NCBI GenBank assembly: GCA_003133075.1
Contig: PKZN01000162.1
Location: forward strand, 1 to 5,610
Length of the DNA: 5,610 nt
Direction of reading: 5' to 3'
DNA from: Acidimicrobiaceae bacterium
Lineage (GTDB): Bacteria > Actinomycetota > Acidimicrobiia > Acidimicrobiales > RAAP-2
Of the stretch, positions 5,504 to 5,610 are shown one piece after another; the stretch's first letter is position 1; each line of letters begins with the position of its first letter. The notes under the pieces were generated by a model. The model did no database searches. It was not told the DNA's origin and saw nothing but the letters and a program-made list of their open reading frames with translations. The position numbers and the translations under genes were made by a program.

Positions 5504-5550
5504 CATGACACGCAAGGGGTCGCAGGTTCAAGTCCTGCACGGCCCACCAA
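5504..5550 (+). repeat. attR: partial tRNA-Val copy
   Basis: This is the second copy of the 47-bp repeat: the last anticodon-stem base, anticodon loop, T arm, 3' acceptor strand and CCA. It lacks the acceptor 5' strand and the D arm, so it is not a functional tRNA. It marks the right end of the element. The bases after it (5551-5610) are the original downstream chromosome and contain no gene that I can see. Confidence 0.93.
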
Positions 5551-5610
5551 CGGAACCCTTGAAATCATGTATTACTTCGTTTCCTTTGTCTCACTTTGGC
5601 CTCGGTTCCT

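Larger units (their letters stand above)
1784..5550. mobile_element. minimal tRNA-Val integrative element (3720-bp circle if excised)
   Basis: The element is bounded by a perfect 47-bp direct repeat derived from the tRNA 3' part. It contains an intact tyrosine integrase, a 409-aa cargo protein, a HigBA addiction module and three copies of an element-specific repeat doublet. No replication initiator, relaxase, FtsK/TraB translocase, terminase or structural phage gene is present. It is therefore either non-autonomous and dependent on a helper for transfer, or a reduced remnant. It is smaller than most integrative elements known from actinobacteria. The sequence shows the boundaries directly; mobility is inferred from the intact integrase and the perfect repeats. 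Confidence 0.88.

Noticed and set aside
5496..5512. CGTGT-N7-ACACG inverted repeat at attR as the core with a 7-bp overlap region
   Set aside because: The seven-base spacer includes 5501-5503, which differ from attL, so it cannot be the identical overlap needed for strand exchange; the anticodon loop ATGACAC fits better.
5251..5568. 105-aa minus-strand ORF containing GRAGLEPATPC
   Set aside because: Same antisense-tRNA artefact, here over attR, and antisense to higA.

Overview
The window looks like an actinobacterial chromosome (moderately high GC). The clues are a CorA-type transporter, HicAB and HigBA modules of actinobacterial flavour, a protein resembling the C-terminal part of actinobacterial SWIM zinc-finger proteins, and a promoter that appears to give a leaderless mRNA. 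The phylum is an inference and no species can be named.

Bases 1-1752 are host chromosome. They hold the N-terminal part of a CorA-family metal transporter (minus strand, running off the left edge), a small ABM-like alpha/beta protein (minus) and a hicA-hicB toxin-antitoxin pair (plus) with a candidate promoter/operator. A complete tRNA-Val(GAC) gene follows at 1753-1829.

The 3' part of that tRNA gene, 47 bp starting at the anticodon stem, is repeated perfectly at 5504-5550. The two copies bracket a very small integrative element whose circular form would be 3720 bp. The element carries four recognisable genes. On the minus strand is a 409-aa helical-repeat protein. On the plus strand are a complete tyrosine integrase and a higB-higA toxin-antitoxin operon. 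A tiny 28-codon ORF with a perfect AGGAGG overlaps the integrase stop codon. I see no replication, conjugation, capsid or obvious excisionase gene.

The most striking unlisted structure is a direct-repeat doublet, CTGCAGCA-N4-CTGCAGCA. It occurs three times, all inside the element and all in the same orientation: just inside attL (1896-1915), just after the integrase gene (4575-4594) and just inside attR (5391-5410). The terminal two would flank the core in the circular attP, so they are strong candidates for integrase arm-type binding sites. The middle copy and the right copy bracket the higBA module.

Working model (inference): the integrase inserts the circle into tRNA-Val and restores the tRNA 3' end. 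HigBA stabilises the element by addiction and represses itself through a palindrome at its promoter. The 409-aa protein is the cargo gene of unknown function. Bases 5551-5610 return to host chromosome and show no gene.
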